Shown piece by piece: positions 62,540 to 64,000 of a stretch of DNA of 64,000 nt; the first letter of the stretch is position 1, and every line of letters starts with the position of its first letter. The position numbers were made by a program, and so were the translations under genes. The notes under the pieces were generated by a model, which was not told the DNA's origin, did not search any database, and was given only the letters and a program-made list of their open reading frames with translations. Origin of the DNA: an uncultured Stenotrophomonas sp. (GTDB lineage: Bacteria; Pseudomonadota; Gammaproteobacteria; Xanthomonadales; Xanthomonadaceae); NCBI RefSeq assembly GCF_913778665.1, contig NZ_CAJYVQ010000002.1:496001-560000 (forward strand), read 5' to 3'.

Positions 62540-64000
62540 CGCGCTGGGACCAGCGTCATGGTGTGCTGCGCCTTGCCTGGCAGGAACGGGGTCGGGCGGC
62601 CATGCACCCAGTCTTCGTGGCCAGCGCCCCAGTACGGCGATAGCGGATGCCCGCTCTGGCCGCCGGGCATGTGCACGATGCCGTCGGCCTCGTGACCGGG
62701 CGATACCACCATGCGCTCGGAGGCGCCGAAGTTCGGTGTCTGCACACGCGGCATGTCGCGGTCGCCGGGCAGGCGGTCGGCTGGCATGCACAGCCATCGG
62801 CGGGTGAAGGCGGGCAGGGCGCGCGAGACCGGGTGGCAGATGTCGGCGACGTTGCGCTCGCCCCAGGTGCGCTGCTGCAGCGGCCCCTGCTTGTCGAGGT
62901 CAGCTTCCAGCGTATGCGCGGCCTTGGCCAGCAGCCCATCCCAGCTGTCCACGCCGGGCGGCAGCAGGTTGGCCGGGCGCTGTTGAAGCATCGGCCAGAC
63001 CACGCCTTCCAGCTGCGCAAGCCGCGGCGGCAGGTAGTCATCCCCCAGGCGCGCCTTGGCCGGTGCCAGCAGCGCGCTTTCGATGGCATCGAGCACCTCG
63101 CCACGGAAACCGCGCACGATGCGGTAGCTGCTTGAATTGGTCGAGGCGCGCACGTTCCAGTGTTCGCTGGCGGCGGCCAGGCGCTTCAATGACGGGTCAT
63201 CGCTGTGTTCGGCGGTTTCGTGCAGCAGCATCCACCAGCGCTGCAGGAACACCGCGCGGTCGTCGAGCTGGATCGCCAGCAGGTCGTGCTCGTCGAAGCG
63301 GTCCTGGGTGGCCAGCAGGTTGCGGATCTGCTGGCCGCGTGCGCCCAGGTCGTAGCCCGCGTTGCCGACCACGGCCAGGGTGGCATCGTCGACGACGCGG
63401 CTGTTGGCGGTCCACAGGCGCTGTCCGGGCGGATCGATCAGGGCCGGCGCGGCGTCGCTGCGGATCGGCCACGGCGCGCAGTCCGTGCCGTCATCAAGCG
63501 CGTTGTCCTGCAGGGTGTTGAAGCCCAGCGGCAAGCAGCCGGGACCACGGGCCGGGCGTGCACCGACCAGGCGCCAGGCAATGCGCCCGCTGCGGTCGCC
63601 GATCACCAGGTTCTGCGCGGGAATGCCGGCGTGGTCGGCGGTCTTCAGGGCCTGGTCGAGGTCACCGGCACGGGCCATGTCGGCGAAGTCCATGCGCACC
63701 GCGCCGGGCAGGTGGGCGACCCAGCGCAGCGCATCGCCGCTGCCATCGGCATGGGTATGCAGGATCGGCCCCCAGCCGGTTTCCCGCACCGGGAACAGCA
63801 CATCGGGCCCGCCGGCCACGGCGATGCGTTCCTCGTGCACGGTCACCGGCGCATTGGCTGGTTCGCGACGGAAATCGGCGGTGTCGATGTAGCTGTTGGT
63901 GAAGCCCCAGGCCACGTGCCCGTTGCTGCCGACGATGACCGCCGGCACGCCCGGCAGCGAGAAGCCGCTGACATCGACCTGGCCAGCCGGTGCCTGCGGA
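62536..64000 (-). CDS. Penicillin acylase family protein (partial, 5' end beyond window)
   Basis: At least 487 C-terminal residues of an Ntn-hydrolase (S45 family), open to the window edge. Visible beta-subunit features: LPGVPAVIVGSNGHVAWGFTNSYID, the oxyanion/core region GDRSGRIAWRLVGARPAR, the Asn-containing ANSRVVDD block, NSSSYRIVRGFRGEVLDA, and GGQSGHPLSPYWGAGHEDW near the end. The autocatalytic Ser and signal peptide lie outside the window. Such enzymes hydrolyse amides, including acyl-homoserine lactone quorum signals or beta-lactam side chains; the substrate is unknown here. The TAG stop is part of the adjacent REP element. Confidence 0.88.
   Translation of the reverse strand, partial: PQAPAGQVDVSGFSLPGVPAVIVGSNGHVAWGFTNSYIDTADFRREPANAPVTVHEERIAVAGGPDVLFPVRETGWGPILHTHADGSGDALRWVAHLPGAVRMDFADMARAGDLDQALKTADHAGIPAQNLVIGDRSGRIAWRLVGARPARGPGCLPLGFNTLQDNALDDGTDCAPWPIRSDAAPALIDPPGQRLWTANSRVVDDATLAVVGNAGYDLGARGQQIRNLLATQDRFDEHDLLAIQLDDRAVFLQRWWMLLHETAEHSDDPSLKRLAAASEHWNVRASTNSSSYRIVRGFRGEVLDAIESALLAPAKARLGDDYLPPRLAQLEGVVWPMLQQRPANLLPPGVDSWDGLLAKAAHTLEADLDKQGPLQQRTWGERNVADICHPVSRALPAFTRRWLCMPADRLPGDRDMPRVQTPNFGASERMVVSPGHEADGIVHMPGGQSGHPLSPYWGAGHEDWVHGRPTPFLPGKAQHTMTLVPAR

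Overview
The window is GC-rich gammaproteobacterial chromosome. It most likely comes from the Stenotrophomonas maltophilia group (Xanthomonadaceae). Three things point there: the gene order, many GTAG-type palindromic (REP/SMAG-like) elements between genes, and a PL5 alginate/polyuronate lyase whose active-site layout resembles the one characterised in S. maltophilia. No phage, IS element, CRISPR array, tRNA or rRNA was seen. The assignment rests on memory of families, not on a search.

Region 1 (1-23.9 kb) is mixed housekeeping and accessory genes. It holds rluF, a GAF-GGDEF diguanylate cyclase, an AAA ATPase, two EamA-type exporters (one divergent from a LysR regulator), a DUF72/VOC pair, a beta-lactamase-fold hydrolase, an ABC exporter, a periplasmic glucose-1-phosphatase (agp), a PL5 lyase, a DUF885 lipoprotein, a GFA/DUF4349 pair, a cyclophilin, a PadR-sensor pair, a PHA depolymerase, a methyltransferase and hemJ. 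A 546-bp imperfect palindrome fills the gap at 17.1-17.7 kb.

Region 2 (22.9-45.8 kb, nearly all minus strand) is the conserved translation/envelope cluster, read from high to low coordinates: rpsB-tsf-(HDOD-GGDEF)-pyrH-frr-uppS-cdsA-dxr-rseP-bamA-(low-GC insert)-lpxD-fabZ-lpxA-lpxB-rnhB-dnaE-(lipoprotein)-accA. It links ribosome function, undecaprenyl-phosphate and CDP-lipid supply, outer-membrane protein assembly, lipid A, replication and fatty-acid synthesis. Two breaks stand out: a c-di-GMP type gene between tsf and pyrH, and a ~1 kb AT-rich insert between bamA and lpxD. That insert carries a small secreted repeat protein and a possible gene relic.

Region 3 (46.0-51.9 kb, minus strand) is a Csu-type (spore coat U, archaic chaperone-usher) pilus operon: pilin, chaperone, usher, two-domain tip protein, a very small pilin-like protein and a second chaperone. 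It lies between map and rpsB, which are usually direct neighbours, and its last stop codon is embedded in the predicted rpsB -10 box.

Region 4 (52.1-64 kb) holds map, glnD, dapD (with a Lys/Ala-rich N-terminal extension), an unknown gene, an ArsC-like gene, dapE, asnB, a CPA2 antiporter and the 3' part of a penicillin acylase gene. The most striking element is the 330-bp gap before asnB. It has a promoter-like sequence, a 33-codon reading frame with seven clustered Asn codons, mutually exclusive antiterminator and terminator pairings, and an intrinsic terminator. Together these form a predicted asparagine-responsive transcription attenuator for asparagine synthetase.
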